A DNA stretch of 64,000 bases from Glycomyces sp. L485. GTDB taxonomy: Bacteria; Actinomycetota; Actinomycetes; Mycobacteriales; Micromonosporaceae. Position 1 is the first letter of the stretch. Each line of letters starts with the position of its first letter. A program made the translations under genes and the position numbers. Below the pieces are notes generated by a model. The model was not told the origin of the DNA, made no database searches, and saw nothing but the letters and a program-made list of their open reading frames with translations. Where the stretch lies: NCBI RefSeq assembly GCF_022548875.1, contig NZ_JAKZEW010000017.1, positions 1 to 64,000 of the forward strand, read 5' to 3'. Of this stretch, positions 17,998-27,494 are shown one piece after another.

Positions 17998-19059
17998 TCA
18001 CCGTTCCTGGTTCGCGGCTCGCTCGGAGAGAGCGCGGCGTAGCCTGGCGGCCGCGCGCTCGGGCGGCAGAGGATTGACCGCGATCCCCGTCCCGAGCTCG
18101 AATCCCGCGGCGATGACCAAGCGCGGCAGCAGGCTCAGATGCCACGAGAAATAGTCGGTGTGCTCCTCCCCGTTGGGGGCGCTCACGAGCACGAAGTTGT
18201 AGGAGAAGTCGCCGAGCAGGTCCCGCAGTGCGACCAGGAGGCCGCGCAGCAGGGCCGAGGCATCGGTGAGCACCTCGTCGGCCACGTCGGCGAAGGACGC
18301 CTGGTGGACACGTGGCACCAGCCGGGCCTCGAACGGGACCCGTGAGGCGTACGGGGCGAGCGCCACGACATGGTCGGCGACGGCGAGGACTCGGGCGCCT
18401 TCGGCGAGTTCGGCCGTGGTGACGTCGGCGTACAGGCAGCTTCCGTGGTCGTCGTAGTGGGCCCGGGCGATGTCGAACAGCTGCCGGTATCGCAGCGGCA
18501 CGATCGGGGTGGCGACTATCTGGGAGTGCGGATGCGACAGCGAGGTGCCGGCGGCCGCACCGTGGTTGCGAAACGGCAGCACCAGGCCCGGTCGAATCCC
18601 GCGGAGCGCGCGGGCGCGGGCGCGGTACGCACCGAGAACGGCCGCAACGGCCGCGTCGTCGGCATCGGCCAGGTCCAGGTCGTGGCGGGGAGTCTCGATG
18701 ACCACCTCGTGCGCGCCGACGCCGTCGGCGGAGACGAGGAGGCCATCGCGGTGGTGGAGGGCCGGCCGATCGGCGGCGGCGAGGACTGGGAACCGGTTGG
18801 GCACCACTCGCACCGTCCAACCGTCACCGTCGTCTGTGGGCAGCCGCCACAGCTCGGCCGGCGTCTGGTCCTCGTTGCCCGGGCAGAACGGGCATTTCGG
18901 GTCGAGGGTGACAGGTCGAGCGCCCCGGGCGGGTGTCGAATCGGGCACCGGATGCGGCCGGCGCTCGCGCTCCGGGGCGATCACCGCCCAGGCGCGTGTG
19001 AACGGGTCCTGACGCAGTTCGGCATTGTCCGGGCCTGTCCTCCCGGCGCGGGACGTCAC
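17998..19059 (-). CDS. galT: Galactose-1-phosphate uridylyltransferase (HIT superfamily)
   Basis: Leloir enzyme exchanging UDP-glucose and galactose-1-phosphate. Zinc-site Cys pair in CPFCPGNE; active-site segment [18 protein letters not shown] with the nucleophilic His in HPH. The C-terminal half also fits ([20 protein letters not shown]). At 353 residues it is normal. It starts at a GTG overlapping the stop of the upstream glycosyltransferase by 4 bp (GTGA), so the two are translationally coupled. No galK or galE is adjacent, so a specialised nucleotidyltransferase role remains possible. Confidence 0.88.
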   Translation of the reverse strand: MTSRAGRTGPDNAELRQDPFTRAWAVIAPERERRPHPVPDSTPARGARPVTLDPKCPFCPGNEDQTPAELWRLPTDDGDGWTVRVVPNRFPVLAAADRPALHHRDGLLVSADGVGAHEVVIETPRHDLDLADADDAAVAAVLGAYRARARALRGIRPGLVLPFRNHGAAAGTSLSHPHSQIVATPIVPLRYRQLFDIARAHYDDHGSCLYADVTTAELAEGARVLAVADHVVALAPYASRVPFEARLVPRVHQASFADVADEVLTDASALLRGLLVALRDLLGDFSYNFVLVSAPNGEEHTDYFSWHLSLLPRLVIAAGFELGTGIAVNPLPPERAAARLRRALSERAANQER

Positions 19060-20498
19060 GCGCCCGCCCGACTCGCCGTACGTAGGAACAGCTGGGGGTT
19101 CGCGGCGAATTCGCGGGCGCAGGATTTCGAGCAGAACCGGAACCGCTGCCCGTGGTACGCGTGCTGGAGCTCGGAGTCGGGACGGACCCGCATGCCGCAG
19201 ACGGGATCGCGATCCTCCCCGGACACACCCGCGGCCGCCAGCGCCTGAGGTGTCCCCGGGTGCCGCTCGAGCAGATCTGAGATCAGCCGCAGCTCGTCGC
19301 CGAGCAGGCGGGGCAGCAGGAACCGGTGCAGCACCCGCCTGCGGCCGGCGTCCGCGAGGCGGCGCCCGGCAGCGGGGTCGGCCAGCAGGTCCAGGACGCG
19401 CGCGGCGCATTCCTCGACCGAGTCGACCAGGTAGCCGCCCACGCCGTCGGCGAGCTGCAGCGGGATGCCGCCCGCGCGACCGGCCACGACCGGTGTGCCC
19501 TTCCAGGTGGCCTCGGACACCACCAGCCCGAACCCCTCACGCAGGGACTTCTGGATCGCCACATCGGCATGGCGCTGGAAGGCGTTGACCTCGATGTTTC
19601 CCACGCCGGTGAGGTTGGTGAACAGGTAGATGTCAGGGTCGTCGGCTGCGGCGTCGCTGATCTCGCGGTACACCTGCCAGCCCTCCGGGTCGTCGCGCGC
19701 CATCGCCCCGACCAGGGCCAGTTGCACGTCGGGCATCCGGCGCTTGACGATCCGGTACGCGGCGATCACGCCGAGCGGGTCCTTCCAGTGGTCGAAGCGG
19801 GACACCTGCAGCAGCAGGGGCCGCGCTACGTCCACCCCGATCCAATCGACGATGGAGACGGCCAGGTGCTCGTCGAGATCGATGTTCTTCGGGCTGAGCG
19901 GGTCGATCGCGGGCGGGATGATCTCCACCCGGCCGTGGGAAACGTCCGGCGGGGCGAACGATCCCAGGGTGTACACCGAGGCGTCATAGTCGTCCAGCAG
20001 CGGCATGAGTCGGGCCAGGACCTCCGGGTCGGGCGCCGAGCTGTCGATGTGGCAGCGCCAGATCCATCGCGCTTCTCCGCGGCCTCGCAGGTGCGGCAGC
20101 GCGAGGGGCTGCGGATCGTGGACGATGACGACGTCGTAGGGCTCTTCCATCTGGGCGGCGACGCGTGCGGAGGTCTGCTCGTATATCTCCCATTCGGCCT
20201 GGGTCACGCCGCGGGTGCCGCCTTGCAGTGCGTTGTGAATGGCCTTTGTCACCGCGAAGAACTCCTCGGTGCCGGTGATGGTCTTCCATCGGGCGACGAT
20301 TCCCAGATCGCGCATCAACGGCACTTCGGACCGCAGGATCTCTGCCACGCCACCGCCGTAGGAGGTGGCGTTCACGTGCAGGACCCGTGCGCCCGCCAGC
20401 GGTTCGGCCAGTTCGCGCAGGTCCTGCAGTACTTCGTCTCCTACGGTCGCGCGGTATGCGTCTAGTCTGTTGCGCCCGACGTCAACGTTCTGCAGCAT
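19056..20498 (-). CDS. TreT-like trehalose synthase (GT4) fused to a C-terminal YHS domain
   Basis: Residues 1 to about 410 are a GT-B glycosyltransferase of the TreT type: [48 protein letters not shown], and the GT4 motif [20 protein letters not shown]. TreT makes trehalose from NDP-glucose and glucose. Residues 431-480 form a YHS domain ([13 protein letters not shown], then [16 protein letters not shown]), normally a small metal-binding module of copper or heavy-metal proteins. The frame is continuous, so this is a true fusion. The start follows GGAG, and an upstream ATG would add 61 unlike residues. It is coupled to galT. Confidence 0.88.
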   Translation of the reverse strand: MLQNVDVGRNRLDAYRATVGDEVLQDLRELAEPLAGARVLHVNATSYGGGVAEILRSEVPLMRDLGIVARWKTITGTEEFFAVTKAIHNALQGGTRGVTQAEWEIYEQTSARVAAQMEEPYDVVIVHDPQPLALPHLRGRGEARWIWRCHIDSSAPDPEVLARLMPLLDDYDASVYTLGSFAPPDVSHGRVEIIPPAIDPLSPKNIDLDEHLAVSIVDWIGVDVARPLLLQVSRFDHWKDPLGVIAAYRIVKRRMPDVQLALVGAMARDDPEGWQVYREISDAAADDPDIYLFTNLTGVGNIEVNAFQRHADVAIQKSLREGFGLVVSEATWKGTPVVAGRAGGIPLQLADGVGGYLVDSVEECAARVLDLLADPAAGRRLADAGRRRVLHRFLLPRLLGDELRLISDLLERHPGTPQALAAAGVSGEDRDPVCGMRVRPDSELQHAYHGQRFRFCSKSCAREFAANPQLFLRTASRAGA

Positions 20499-20865
20499 CC
20501 TCACCGTCTCCTTCGAGCGCGGTGGCAGGCGTTCGGCCCTCGCCGGCGAGCCCGCACCGTGGCGGTTCGAGGCGCGCCGGGACCGGCGTTTCGGCTGCGG
20601 GTCGTCCAGGTGGCGCGGGGTGCGTCCCATGCGATGGGCGAAGAGCGCCCGACCCCGGGCGAGTTCGGGGCAGACTGTCACGAGGGCATACCGCCCACCT
20701 GCTCATTCGGTCACCGTACCAGTCTCTCGCCGTCGGAGCCGGTGTTCGTTTGAGCGGTGCCCTGGCACGGATGCACCGAGCTGGTCGGTCTGGCGGACCG
20801 CCGCATCCTGCGACACCGTCGGCGGTGGACGAGCAGGCGGTGGAGATGGCGTAGCAGATTCAGAT
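20499..20865. other. Intergenic, no gene seen
   Basis: About 370 bp upstream of the TreT-like gene. Open frames here are Arg/Pro/Gly-rich on both strands with no start signal or family match. It should contain the promoter of the treT-galT pair; no clear -35/-10 pair stands out. Confidence 0.5.
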
Positions 20866-20900
20866 CAGGCGAGCTCCGGACTGAGTCCGGCGCTCGCCTG
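20866..20900 (-). terminator. Long hairpin terminator after the SDR gene
   Basis: CAGGCGAGC pairs with GCTCGCCTG and TCCGGAC continues with GTCCGG, giving a stem of about 15 bp with one bulged C and a short loop, 8 bp beyond the SDR stop. Confidence 0.8.
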
Positions 20901-20907
20901 GTCGAGG

Positions 20908-21723
20908 CTACTCGGGGTCGGCCGAGCGGCTGGTCTTCTCCCAGGCCCGCCAGGTGGCCATCCTCTGCTCGTGCGAGGCGAGCACCAGGTCGTATCCCTG
21001 AGACGCAAGGAGCAGTCGGGTGGGCGGCTCTGCCGCGTCGACGACTTCGAACAGGGCCTCGACGCTGTCGTCCGCCCTCGGCGTCGGACCACCGCTCCAG
21101 TTCGCCATCGCGTCCCGCAGCGGCTGATAGAGGGGGTTCGCCTGGGAGCGGCCGGCGGAAGCGCCGGCCCAGTCGGTTGCGAAGGCGGACGGCTCGATCA
21201 AGGTGGTCTTGATGCCGAAACCTGCGACTTCCCGTTCCAACGCCTCGGTGAAGCCCTCCAAGGCCCATTTGGAGGCGTTGTAGATGCCCAGGCCGGGGAA
21301 CGCGGTCACGCCGCCGATGCTGGAGACCTGGACGATGTGGCCGCCACCCTGTTCGCGCAGCAGCGGAATCGCGGCCTGGGTGATCCACAGGGCGCCGAAG
21401 AAGTTGGTCTCCATCTGCGCGCGGGCCTCGTCCTCGGTCGTCTCTTCGACGGCGCCGAAATGTCCGTAGCCGGCGTTGTTGACCACTACGTCGAGACGGC
21501 CGAAATGACTGTGCGCCTGGTGGACAGCGGCGATTCCGGCGTCGCGGTCGTCGACGTCGAGCCGGATCGGCAGGACGGCGTCGCCGAAGCGGTCGACCAG
21601 ATCGTCCAATGCGCTGGAGTCGCGGGCGGTTGCGGCGACTCTGTCGCCGCGCTCGAGCGCGGCGGTGGTCCAGGCGCGGCCGAAACCGCGGGAGGTGCCG
21701 GTGATGAACCACGTCTTTGACAT
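20908..21723 (-). CDS. Short-chain dehydrogenase/reductase
   Basis: A 271-residue classical SDR. NADP-type dinucleotide motif TGTSRGFG at the N-terminus, NNAGYG near residue 80, catalytic Ser in VSSIGG, and YNASK as the YxxxK motif. The nearby Arg in TARDSSALDDL fits NADP(H). The C-terminal half resembles SDRs annotated as oxidoreductases acting on hydrophobic ketones; substrate unknown. ATG with MSKTWFITGTSRG is chosen because the Rossmann fold begins there. It is divergent from a TetR regulator, the likely repressor. Confidence 0.92.
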   Translation of the reverse strand: MSKTWFITGTSRGFGRAWTTAALERGDRVAATARDSSALDDLVDRFGDAVLPIRLDVDDRDAGIAAVHQAHSHFGRLDVVVNNAGYGHFGAVEETTEDEARAQMETNFFGALWITQAAIPLLREQGGGHIVQVSSIGGVTAFPGLGIYNASKWALEGFTEALEREVAGFGIKTTLIEPSAFATDWAGASAGRSQANPLYQPLRDAMANWSGGPTPRADDSVEALFEVVDAAEPPTRLLLASQGYDLVLASHEQRMATWRAWEKTSRSADPE

Positions 21724-21802
21724 GCAATGTCCTTTCTTCACTCCGGCGTCTCCGGAGACGACTTGGCGTCGACCGATGCGAGTCGGCGCCGTTGATAATT
21801 TC

Positions 21803-21833
21803 ATTGTACGCCAAAGATGTCTCACTGTGCCAA
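21803..21833 (-). promoter_or_regulatory. Candidate promoter of the SDR gene
   Basis: On the minus strand a TACAAT -10 box (21803-21808) is preceded by TTGGCA (21828-21833) at a 19-bp spacing, or TGGCAC at 18 bp. It lies between the SDR and the divergent TetR gene and could overlap the regulator's operator. Confidence 0.5.
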
Positions 21834-21889
21834 CTATGGCTTGATGTGCTTAAGGCAACTCTTTGCGCCGAGCGAGGTATGCTGGTGGC

Positions 21890-22513
21890 ATGGAGGAATC
21901 GAAGGTGGGGCTGCGAGAGCGCACGCGCAACATGGTGCGGGCGCAGTTGGCCGACGCCGCCTTGAAGCTGTTCGTCGAGCAGGGCTTCGAGGCGACGACG
22001 GTCGAACAGATCGCCGCGGAGACCGGCCTGTCCCGCCGCAGTTTCCACCGCTACTTCTCCAGCAAGGAGGACGTGTTCGGACAGTGGTTCGTGGAGATGG
22101 GCCGGCAGCTCGCCGAGGCCCTGGCGGCGCGTCCGCCCGAGGAGTCACCCTGGTTCGCGCTGCGCCGCGCCTTCGACGAGCTCGTGCAGGACATGAGCGC
22201 CAGACCCGAGGCGCTGGACATCACCCGAATGGTCGCGAACACCCCCGCATTGCATGCCACACATCTGCAGAAGCACGCCCACTGGCGGGACGTGCTCGCC
22301 GACGTGCTCCAGCGGCGCCTGGCCGAGAACGGCCGGGGACCGGACCGGATCGCCTCGGTGGCGCTCGTCGGCGCGGCCCTGGCCAGCCTCGACTCCGCCC
22401 AGTCGGAATGGGCCTCGGAAGGCAACGATCTGACGCTCGATGAGCTGTTGGACCGGGCCATGAACGCCGTCGCGCCGCTCTCGGCCCCCGAGGACCACCT
22501 GCAGCGCGACTGA
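21890..22513 (+). CDS. TetR-family transcriptional regulator
   Basis: A 207-residue TetR protein: helix-turn-helix at about residues 15-60 (TTVEQIAAETGLSRRSFHRY, then FSSKEDVF), followed by a MftR-like helical C-terminal domain. An in-frame ATG 27 bp upstream exists, but MEESKVGLRERTRNMV is the usual N-terminus. It is divergent from the SDR gene across about 165 bp, the classical layout of a TetR repressor and its target. Its stop is 5 bp from the convergent GH42 stop. Confidence 0.92.
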   Translation: MEESKVGLRERTRNMVRAQLADAALKLFVEQGFEATTVEQIAAETGLSRRSFHRYFSSKEDVFGQWFVEMGRQLAEALAARPPEESPWFALRRAFDELVQDMSARPEALDITRMVANTPALHATHLQKHAHWRDVLADVLQRRLAENGRGPDRIASVALVGAALASLDSAQSEWASEGNDLTLDELLDRAMNAVAPLSAPEDHLQRD

Positions 22514-22518
22514 GGGGC

Positions 22519-24480
22519 TCAGGAGGTTCGCACGATGACGGCGTCTCCCGCAGCGACGGGGATGTCGCCGGAGTAAGCGGTGCCGTCGAGGGCGTCGGCG
22601 CCTCGGATGCCGGGGACGGTCGTGTCCTGGTCGGTGTGGTTGATGAGGAAGCAGTAGTCGCCGCGGTGGACGATCTCGACGTGTTCGGGGACGCCGATCG
22701 GGCGCGGCACTCCAGCGTGGTCGAGGGCTTCGGAGAGCAGTGCCCGCAGCCCGGTGCTGTCGTCGAGGGCGGTGGCGGCGTACCAGGCGGTGCCGGCGCC
22801 GAGCCGGTGTCGAGTGAGGGCGGGGTGTCCGGCGTCGGGTCCGTCGGCGAAGGAGGTGAGCGCCTGGGCGCCTTCGAGTCGGACGCGTTCGGACCAGATC
22901 CGGCCCCTCGCACCGGAGTCGAGCGACGCCGCGTCGCCCTCGGCTAGCGGGTGGAACTCCTCGACCCACAGGCCGAGGGTCTCGCGCAGCGCACCGGGGT
23001 GGGCTCCGGGGTGGACGGTGTCGTGTTCGTCGACGATGCCGGAGAAGTAGGAGACGACCAGGTGCCCGCCGTCTTCGACGTAGCCGCGGAGGTTCTTGGC
23101 GGCGGCGTCGGTGAGCAGGTAGGAGGAAGGTGCGACGACGAGGCGGTAGCCGGACAGGTCGGCTTCGGGGTGGGCGAAGTCGACGGTGACGTGCTGCTTC
23201 CACAGCGCCTCGTAGTAGGCCTCGACCCTTTCGCGGTAGCCGAGATCGACCGAGGGCCGCCATTCGAGTTCGAGGGCCCACCACGACTCCCAGTCCCACA
23301 ACAGGGCCACCTCGGATGCGACCTCGGTGCCGGTGACGCCGGCCAGGCGCTGCAGGTCCGCGCCGAGGGCGACCACGTCGCGCCACACTTCGGTGTCGGT
23401 GCCGCCGTGAGGGAGCATCGCGGAGTGGAACTTCTCGGCGCCGGACCGGGAGGCCCGCCACTGGAAGAACATGAGGCCGTCCGCGCCGCGCGCGAGGTGG
23501 GCCAGGGAGTTGCGGCGCATCTCGCCGGAGGTCTTGGCGAGATTGCGACTCTGCCAGTTGACCGCCGAGGTGGAGTGCTCCATGACCATCCACGGGCCGC
23601 CGGCGACGCCGCGGACCAGGTCGGCGCTCATGGACAGTTCGATGTGGTTCTCGGGCCGCTCGGCGACGAGGTAGTGGTTGTTGGAGACGACGTCGACGAC
23701 GTCGGACCAGCGCCAGTAGTCCATGTCTTTGCAGTTGGGGACCATGAAGTTCGTGGTCGCCGGCGCGTTCGAGTAGCGGGCGACGATCTCGCGCTGGGCG
23801 CGGTAGTTGGCGATGTGCTCGTCGTTGGAGAACCGCTGCCAGTCGAGTTGCAGGGCCGGGTTGACGCCGGGCGGGGCGGCGCTGGGAGCCTCGATCTGAT
23901 CGAAGGAGCGGTAGACGATGCCCCAGAAGGCGGTGCCCCAGGCGTCGTTGAGCCGGTCGATATCCCCGTATCTGCTTTCGAGCCAACGGTGGAAGGCCTG
24001 CCTCGAGACCTCGCAGTAGCACGCGACACCGGCCCAGCCGTACTCGTTGTGAACGTGCCACAGCTCCACGGCCGAATGGTCGCCGTAGCGGGCGGCGAGT
24101 TGCTCGACGATGCTCGCGCAGGCCTCGCGGTAGACCGGCGAGGAGGGGCAGACGCCATGCCGGGTACCGCCCGCGAGGACGCGTCCGTCGAAGTCGACCA
24201 GGCGGATCTCGGGGTGCTCCCTGCGCAGCCACGCAGGAGGCGAGGCCGTCGGAGTGCCGAGGTCGACGCCGATGCCGTTCGCGCGCAGGAGCTCCATGAT
24301 CCGGTCGAGGCCGCTGAAGTCGTACTCGCCGCGGAGCGGTTCGATGATCCCCCAATTGAAGATCCCGAGGCTGACGAGGTTGACCCCCGCCTCCCGCATG
24401 AGCCGGACGTCTTCGTGCCAGACCTCCTCGGGCCACTGCTCGGGGTTGTAATCGCCTCCATAGCGAATCGTCTTCAACAC
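22519..24480 (-). CDS. GH42 beta-galactosidase
   Basis: Intracellular beta-galactosidase of 653 residues with no signal peptide. Acid/base Glu146 lies in HVHNEYGW and nucleophile Glu301 in MVMEHST. The N-terminus (IRYGGDYNPEQWPEEVW) and the C-terminal trimerisation and beta-sandwich domains (YCFLINHTDQD) are complete. The start is a GTG preceded by AGGAGA at 2-7 bp; the first residues VLKTIRYGG match the family. Divergent from the ABC importer with two LacI-type operators between them, it should hydrolyse imported galacto-oligosaccharides from GH53 action. Confidence 0.95.
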   Translation of the reverse strand: MLKTIRYGGDYNPEQWPEEVWHEDVRLMREAGVNLVSLGIFNWGIIEPLRGEYDFSGLDRIMELLRANGIGVDLGTPTASPPAWLRREHPEIRLVDFDGRVLAGGTRHGVCPSSPVYREACASIVEQLAARYGDHSAVELWHVHNEYGWAGVACYCEVSRQAFHRWLESRYGDIDRLNDAWGTAFWGIVYRSFDQIEAPSAAPPGVNPALQLDWQRFSNDEHIANYRAQREIVARYSNAPATTNFMVPNCKDMDYWRWSDVVDVVSNNHYLVAERPENHIELSMSADLVRGVAGGPWMVMEHSTSAVNWQSRNLAKTSGEMRRNSLAHLARGADGLMFFQWRASRSGAEKFHSAMLPHGGTDTEVWRDVVALGADLQRLAGVTGTEVASEVALLWDWESWWALELEWRPSVDLGYRERVEAYYEALWKQHVTVDFAHPEADLSGYRLVVAPSSYLLTDAAAKNLRGYVEDGGHLVVSYFSGIVDEHDTVHPGAHPGALRETLGLWVEEFHPLAEGDAASLDSGARGRIWSERVRLEGAQALTSFADGPDAGHPALTRHRLGAGTAWYAATALDDSTGLRALLSEALDHAGVPRPIGVPEHVEIVHRGDYCFLINHTDQDTTVPGIRGADALDGTAYSGDIPVAAGDAVIVRTS

Positions 24481-24580
24481 GGTCTCCTGTGAATTCCTCG
24501 CACCGACGCCTGTGAACGTGCACGCTACCCGGCCTGCCACAGGTTGGCAACCTGACGCCTCGCAGGTGTTGTTTCAGAAT

Positions 24581-24594
24581 TGTGATCGTTCTAT
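24581..24594. promoter_or_regulatory. LacI-type operator A (GH42/ABC intergenic)
   Basis: TGTGATCGTTCTAT, matching 11 of 14 positions of the motif TGTGAWCGWTCACA deduced from four copies in this locus. It is about 100 bp upstream of the GH42 start. Confidence 0.65.
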
Positions 24595-24639
24595 GGACCA
24601 TTATTGCGTAGATAGATCGCAAACAGGTGCATACTACCC

Positions 24640-24684
24640 TTGCTTTCAGTGACGCATATCGCTACGTTGATGTAATCGTTCACG
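24640..24684 (+). promoter_or_regulatory. Promoter and LacI-type operator B before the importer
   Basis: TTGCTT (24640-24645) and TACGTT (24663-24668) at 17-bp spacing form a weak promoter, followed at once by the operator TGTAATCGTTCACG (24671-24684). The arrangement repeats that at 31417-31468, where the operator also covers the start of transcription. Confidence 0.6.
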
Positions 24685-24737
24685 GTCTGCCGCTGGACCC
24701 CAGCGCCAGAATCCCTCAACTGAGACGAGGACTTGAT

Positions 24738-26048
24738 ATGCGAGGCAAAGGAGCTGTCGCCGCCGCGGCGGCGGCGGCGCTCGGACTGTCCGCCTGCGGC
24801 GGCCCCCCCGAAGAGGAGCAGGCCACCGAACTGGAATGGGACGCCGACGCCCAGCAGTACGTCATCGAAGAGGAGATCGCCTCCGGCGAAGTGCCACTGA
24901 AGGTGTGGATCGAAGAGGAACACCTCGCCGAGGCCGTCGTCACCTCCTTCAAAGAAGAGTTCAAAGAGGAATATCCCGACATCCAGGTCGAGTACGAGCT
25001 GGTCGTCAAGAACGACGCTGTCGAGAAGATGTCCCTGGCCGGCGAGGCCGGCAACGGCGCGGACGTCTACATGAGCTTCTACGACCAGGTCGCCCGCGCC
25101 ATAGACGACGGCACCGCGGCACCGCTCGGCGAATACGAGAACGTCCTCTCCGAGCGCATGAGCGGCACCTTCACCGACGTCGTCTCCGCCGACGACCAGA
25201 TGTACGCCGTGCCGGTCACCACCGAATCCATGGCCCTGATGTACAACACGACCCTCCTCGAGGAGCTCACCGGCTCCCCTGAGCCGGCCCAGACCTGGGA
25301 GGAGATCATCGACCTGGCCGGGGAGTACAACGACCCGGCCGCCAACCGGTGGACCATCCGCATGGTCACCAGCGAGATCTACCGCGCCTACCCGATCTTG
25401 TCCGCTGCCGGCTGGCAGGTCTACCCCGACGGCGATGTCGACGATCCCGGATTCGACGACCCGGAACTGGCGGCGGCGCTCGACTACTTCGCCGGCCTGC
25501 GCGAGATCTTCAACGTGCCCAGCGCCGACACCACGTGGGAGACCGTCGAGGAGGAGTTCGCCAAGGGCGAGACTCCCTACGTCATCACCGGCCCCTGGAG
25601 CTTCTCCACCTTCGACGAGGGCGCCGAGGCAAACGGCTTCGAGTACGGCGTGACGACCTTGCCGACCGCGAACGGCGGCGAGCCCGCGGGGGCCTTCGCC
25701 GGCATGCACGTCGCCGTGGTCTCGGGCTATTCGGAGTACCCGGCCGCCGCGCGAGTCTTCGCCAACTTCCTGGCCAGCGACACCGGCGCCGCCACCATCT
25801 ACGAGCAGACCGGCCAGATCCCGGCTATCACCGCCGATCTGCTGTCGGGGGTCGAGGGCATCGCCGATGACCCGAACGTGGCCGGCATCGTCGCACAGTC
25901 GGCCCAGGCGGACCTGATCCCGCAGGTGCCCCAGTACTTCTGGGAGACCGGCAATGTCCTGACGGTGGACGTGTGGAACGACCTGTCCGACACCGCCGCC
26001 GCCCAGGAGAAGGCCGTGGCCACCTACAACGAACTGCACGGACTCTAG
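24738..26048 (+). CDS. ABC sugar-binding lipoprotein (MalE/GanS-like)
   Basis: A 436-residue extracytoplasmic solute-binding protein of family 1. Signal peptide with an unusual poly-Ala core and lipobox GLSAC (Cys at about residue 19), then an acidic N-terminal extension before the binding fold (VPLKVWIEEEHLAEAV). The family signature GPWSFSTFDEG and GYSEYPAAARVFANFL are clear. ATG with GACGAGGA upstream is preferred over an in-frame ATG 111 bp earlier. First gene of the importer operon; galacto-oligosaccharides are the probable ligand. Confidence 0.93.
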   Translation: MRGKGAVAAAAAAALGLSACGGPPEEEQATELEWDADAQQYVIEEEIASGEVPLKVWIEEEHLAEAVVTSFKEEFKEEYPDIQVEYELVVKNDAVEKMSLAGEAGNGADVYMSFYDQVARAIDDGTAAPLGEYENVLSERMSGTFTDVVSADDQMYAVPVTTESMALMYNTTLLEELTGSPEPAQTWEEIIDLAGEYNDPAANRWTIRMVTSEIYRAYPILSAAGWQVYPDGDVDDPGFDDPELAAALDYFAGLREIFNVPSADTTWETVEEEFAKGETPYVITGPWSFSTFDEGAEANGFEYGVTTLPTANGGEPAGAFAGMHVAVVSGYSEYPAAARVFANFLASDTGAATIYEQTGQIPAITADLLSGVEGIADDPNVAGIVAQSAQADLIPQVPQYFWETGNVLTVDVWNDLSDTAAAQEKAVATYNELHGL

Positions 26049-26060
26049 GAACCGGTCACC

Positions 26061-27491
26061 GTGAGTACCACCGAATCCGCTACGACCTCCGAGTCCCCCA
26101 CCCCGGCCGGGGGCCGCGCGCAGCGCGGCCCCGGCCGTGCGGGCCTCCCCTCGTGGGTGCCGGGCGCCGCTTCGGCGCTGGTGTGGGGGGCCGGCCAGCT
26201 GATCAACCGTCAAGTCGGCAAGGCCGCTTTCTTCTTCGGGTTCTTCGCCGGCGCCATCGTCACGGAGATCGCCACCGGCAACTACTACTCCGGGATGGAG
26301 TTCAGCCCGCGCGGCAACGGAGGGTTCTTCGCCAAAGGCCTGTGGGGCCTGGTCACGCTCGGCACGCAGCCGCGCGAGATGACCCTCACCGGTCTGACAG
26401 AGGGCGACAACTCGATCGTCCTCATGGCCAACGGCCTGATCGCGATCCTGACCATGGCGCTGCTCGCGATCCTGTGGATCTGGGGCGTCCGCGACGCCGT
26501 CCGCTACCGCCGGACTCTGAACGCCGGTGGCGACCGCGTGACCTCGAGGGACTATTTCCAACGGCTGTGGGATGGCGCTTTCGCCTATATCGCGCTGTCG
26601 CCTGGCCTGGTGCTCATCGTGTTCATGTCGGTGCTGCCGGTCCTGTTCGGCATCCTGGTCGCCTTCACCGACTACAACCGCGACAACCTGCCCCCGAAGA
26701 ACCTCGTCAGTTGGGTCGGCTTCGACAACTTCGCCACCGTCTTCTCGGTTCCCTCCTGGGCCGGGACATTCCTCGGAGTCCTCACCTGGACCTTCGTGTG
26801 GGCCGTGCTCGCCACAGCCATGACCTACATCGCGGGGATGCTCCAGGCAGTCCTCCTGGCGAACAAGAAGGTCAGATTCCCGCGCGTGTGGCGCTCGATC
26901 TTCCTGCTGCCCTGGGCAGTGCCCGGGATCGTCTCGGCCCTGGTGTTCCGGTCGATGTTCAACGGCCAGTTCGGGCCCATCAGCCAGTTTCTGGTCGACA
27001 TCGGCCTGACCGACGAGCGGATCTACTGGTTCACCGACCCCTCCAGCCCCAATCTGGCTCGCGGCGTCGCACTCCTGGTGAACCTGTGGCTCGGGTTCCC
27101 GTTCTTCATGGCTCTGGTCGGCGGTGTGCTCGCCAACATCCCCGACAGCTACTACGAGGCCGCCCGCATCGACGGCGCAGGCCCGCTCCAGCAGTTCCGG
27201 TACATCACGTTTCCGGTCGTCCAGCGAGTGGTCTCACCGCTGCTGATCCTGGCGTTCGTGAGCAACTTCAACAACTTCGGCCTGATCTACTTCCTCACCG
27301 AAGGCGGCCCCGACAACGTCGACTACCGGTTCGCCGGCAGCACCGACCTCCTGGTCACCTGGTTGTTCAAGCTCACCCTCGACAACCGGCTCTACAACAT
27401 CGGAGCGGTGATGAGCCTGATCGTCTTCTTCATCGTCGGCACCATCTCGGTGTGGAACCTCAACCGGTCCAAAGCGATCCGGGAGCTGTGA
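26061..27491 (+). CDS. ABC sugar permease, MalF/GanP type
   Basis: A 476-residue inner-membrane permease. An extra N-terminal region with membrane segments (WGAGQLINRQVGKAAFFFGF and a further helix near residue 140) precedes the core of six helices, as in MalF/GanP. The EAA loop for the ATPase is EAARIDGAGPLQQF. It starts at GTG, 12 bp after the binding protein, with a Ser/Thr-rich leader. No ATPase gene is near; actinomycetes usually supply a shared MsiK-type ATPase. Confidence 0.93.
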   Translation: MSTTESATTSESPTPAGGRAQRGPGRAGLPSWVPGAASALVWGAGQLINRQVGKAAFFFGFFAGAIVTEIATGNYYSGMEFSPRGNGGFFAKGLWGLVTLGTQPREMTLTGLTEGDNSIVLMANGLIAILTMALLAILWIWGVRDAVRYRRTLNAGGDRVTSRDYFQRLWDGAFAYIALSPGLVLIVFMSVLPVLFGILVAFTDYNRDNLPPKNLVSWVGFDNFATVFSVPSWAGTFLGVLTWTFVWAVLATAMTYIAGMLQAVLLANKKVRFPRVWRSIFLLPWAVPGIVSALVFRSMFNGQFGPISQFLVDIGLTDERIYWFTDPSSPNLARGVALLVNLWLGFPFFMALVGGVLANIPDSYYEAARIDGAGPLQQFRYITFPVVQRVVSPLLILAFVSNFNNFGLIYFLTEGGPDNVDYRFAGSTDLLVTWLFKLTLDNRLYNIGAVMSLIVFFIVGTISVWNLNRSKAIREL

Positions 27492-27494
27492 AAC

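Noticed and set aside
17126-18820. Long minus-strand frame of 564 codons
   Set aside because: Most of it is Arg/Pro-rich and lies over galT and DUF302 in another frame. Only the last part, outside those genes, was kept as a low-confidence fragment.
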